Of a stretch of 64,000 bases of DNA, positions 62,674-64,000 are shown in pieces (within the stretch, counting starts at the first letter, position 1; each line of letters starts with the position of its first letter). The stretch comes from Acidobacteria bacterium AB60 (GTDB lineage Bacteria; Acidobacteriota; Terriglobia; Terriglobales; Acidobacteriaceae). The notes beneath the pieces are model-generated. The model saw nothing but the letters and a program-made list of their open reading frames with translations, did no database searches and was not told the DNA's origin. A program made the position numbers and the translations under genes. The DNA lies in assembly GCA_008682415.1 (NCBI GenBank), contig VANK01000001.1, forward strand, positions 806,001 through 870,000, in the 5' to 3' direction.

Positions 62674-62747
62674 GTGCACCCTCGCAGGTAAAGTCACCCC
62701 CGACATCTGTATTGGAGTACGACTCCGATACTCCCCGAGGGATGCAC
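62674..62747. repeat. Nested inverted repeat between convergent genes
   Basis: Outer arms GTGCACCCTCG (62674-62684) and CGAGGGATGCAC (62736-62747), 11 pairs with one bulge, enclose an inner hairpin TATTGGAGT/ACTCCGATA (62710-62718, 62722-62730). No T-run on either side. A bidirectional terminator or a structured RNA end is possible. Confidence 0.55.
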
Positions 62748-62786
62748 CAGGGGCTCAATTCACAACCTCACGGACGGCTGTTCTGG

Positions 62787-64000
62787 TCAATGGATCATCT
62801 GGATGGTTTCCTGAGTGATTGTGTCGAATGTGGTGATGGTCTTTGAGTTCGCCTCGAAGGCACGCTGCGCCATAATCAGTGCGGAGAACTCCCCTGAGAT
62901 GTTGACATTCGAGCCTTCAAGGGCTCCGTTCTGGATCGTGCCCAGGCCCGCGCTTCCGGATGTGCCGACGGCGACTGCGCCGCTTGCCAGAGTCGCGCTG
63001 TAATTACCGTCCCCGAGAGCTTTCAATCCCTGCGGATTGGTAACATTTCCGAGCGCGATTTGGCCGACGTTCAGTTTCTGCTGATTAGAAAACGTCACCG
63101 TCACAGTACCATCGGAACCAATTGAAAAGTCCTTATATTGCCCGCTGGCGTACCCATCCTGGATGGGAGATGAAACTGCCGACGTCGCAGCGACCTGCGA
63201 GATGATTGGGGTTCCCGCGCTACTCATAAGATTCCAGGAGATCGCCAGGTTGTTCGCCTGGTCGGTTAGGCCATTGAACACCAACGGAATCGAGGAGACC
63301 TGACCGGGAGCTGTTCCAACCGCAGCCCCGTTCACAGTAGAGAGGTTGCCATTCGCATCAAAGGCCATCGTCCCCGTAACCGGACTGAGCACTCCACCCG
63401 TGTCGGCAGCCGGAAGTGCTACCGAATAGCTCCACGCGTTGACTCCAGTCTGGGTATAAGTGATCGTGGCTGTGTGCATCTCTCCAAGCGAGTCAAATAC
63501 GTCGATCGTCGCTGGAAAAACGGCGTTATTCCCCGAAGAGTCAAGCGTGGTGGTCATGCTCAACGAAGTTGTCGCCTTCGGAGACAACACCTGGCCGATT
63601 GGAAGATTGATGGGGGCGATCGGCGCTGCTGTATTGACCACCCCATTTTTCGCCGGATATCCCATGACGCTCATCCCATTCGCTGTAATGAGATTGCCGG
63701 CAGAATCGGTGCTGAAATGACCGTTCCGCGTGAGGTACGAGCCGGCGGAATTACTTACCATGAAAAAGCCATTGCCCTGCAGAGCGACATCGGTGTTTAC
63801 CCCAGTCGCATTAGGAGTTCCATTGGAGAAATCGGTCGTGATCGTGGCGATCTTCGTGCCTGCTCCAGTTTGAATGGGATCTCCTGAGCCGGTCGCCCCG
63901 ATCTGCTGATAGAAGAGATCGGAAAACGTGGCCGACTGCGATTTGAAACCCGTTGTGCTCATGTTTGCGAGGTCATTGGCGATCGTGTTAAGCGAGGTGG
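62787..64000 (-). CDS. flgE: Flagellar hook protein FlgE (partial, start outside window)
   Basis: Structural protein of the flagellar hook. At least 403 residues are present; the frame stays open past the apparent ATG at 63962 to the window edge, where it reads TSLNTIANDLANMSTTGFK. That is the conserved N-terminal flagellar rod/hook motif, so the true start lies beyond base 64000. The middle holds the FlgE variable region; the end has NVNISGEFSALIMAQRAFEANSKTITTFD, typical of FlgE rather than the shorter FlgG. This is a second flagellar locus, about 58 kb from fliC. Confidence 0.92.
   Translation of the reverse strand, partial: TSLNTIANDLANMSTTGFKSQSATFSDLFYQQIGATGSGDPIQTGAGTKIATITTDFSNGTPNATGVNTDVALQGNGFFMVSNSAGSYLTRNGHFSTDSAGNLITANGMSVMGYPAKNGVVNTAAPIAPINLPIGQVLSPKATTSLSMTTTLDSSGNNAVFPATIDVFDSLGEMHTATITYTQTGVNAWSYSVALPAADTGGVLSPVTGTMAFDANGNLSTVNGAAVGTAPGQVSSIPLVFNGLTDQANNLAISWNLMSSAGTPIISQVAATSAVSSPIQDGYASGQYKDFSIGSDGTVTVTFSNQQKLNVGQIALGNVTNPQGLKALGDGNYSATLASGAVAVGTSGSAGLGTIQNGALEGSNVNISGEFSALIMAQRAFEANSKTITTFDTITQETIQMIH

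Overview
The window looks like a chromosomal segment of an acidobacterium, probably class Terriglobia (Acidobacteriota). The reasons are the high GC content, an orphan FtsX-type permease of the acidobacterial duplicated type, many exported glycoside hydrolases, two-gene RND pumps, and intergenic repeats carrying the ERSEG-type motif that recurs in these genomes. This placement rests on gene content and was not tested by a search. No phage, plasmid or insertion-sequence gene was seen.

Layout. 1-6.2 kb: the tail of an ABC exporter, then a flagellar block with fliC, fliD and fliS on the minus strand and flbD-motA-motB on the plus strand. Flagellin has a good sigma-28 type promoter and a strong 3' hairpin. 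6.3-7.1 kb: a YjbQ protein and a small TPR protein. 7.1-16.4 kb: a translationally coupled MdtABC-type efflux operon with its own outer-membrane channel. 16.7-25 kb: a BrkB/YihY membrane protein, then a tight Omp85 (BamA/TamA-like) and TamB pair for outer-membrane biogenesis. 25-29 kb: rapZ, a PAS-PAS-GGDEF-EAL protein and long-form hpf. 29-31.6 kb: an exported twin-domain protein and a non-coding array of six ~192-bp repeats.

31.6-37.2 kb is a metabolic stretch holding the most interesting element. A short Ile/Val-rich leader peptide, a candidate antiterminator and a rho-independent terminator precede a paiB-like gene that is coupled to a citramalate-synthase-like gene (isoleucine pathway). 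It reads as a complete ribosome-mediated attenuator. A secreted RbsD-like protein, tRNA-Leu(GAG), secG and a metallo-beta-lactamase-fold hydrolase follow. 37.3-41 kb: an aminotransferase, a HAD protein and two tandem PagL-like outer-membrane proteins. 41-48.1 kb: a GH3 beta-glycosidase with PA14 domain, a PAP2 enzyme and a GH78 rhamnosidase. 48.2-53 kb: rdgB and a succinate dehydrogenase operon (sdhC-x-sdhA-sdhB) interrupted by an AhpD-like gene. 53.1-57.3 kb: a Tat-exported GH127 arabinofuranosidase divergent from a LacI regulator. 57.7-62.7 kb: the orphan permease, a cytochrome c lipoprotein, Cu/Zn SOD, a PLP dehydratase and a thioesterase. 62.8-64 kb: most of flgE, running off the right edge.

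Functionally the segment suggests a motile, aerobic heterotroph that attacks plant cell-wall side chains (rhamnose, arabinose, beta-glucosides) and invests heavily in envelope assembly and efflux. Its flagellar genes are spread over at least two loci, one at each end of the window. Family assignments come from motifs read by eye; no database search or folding program was run.
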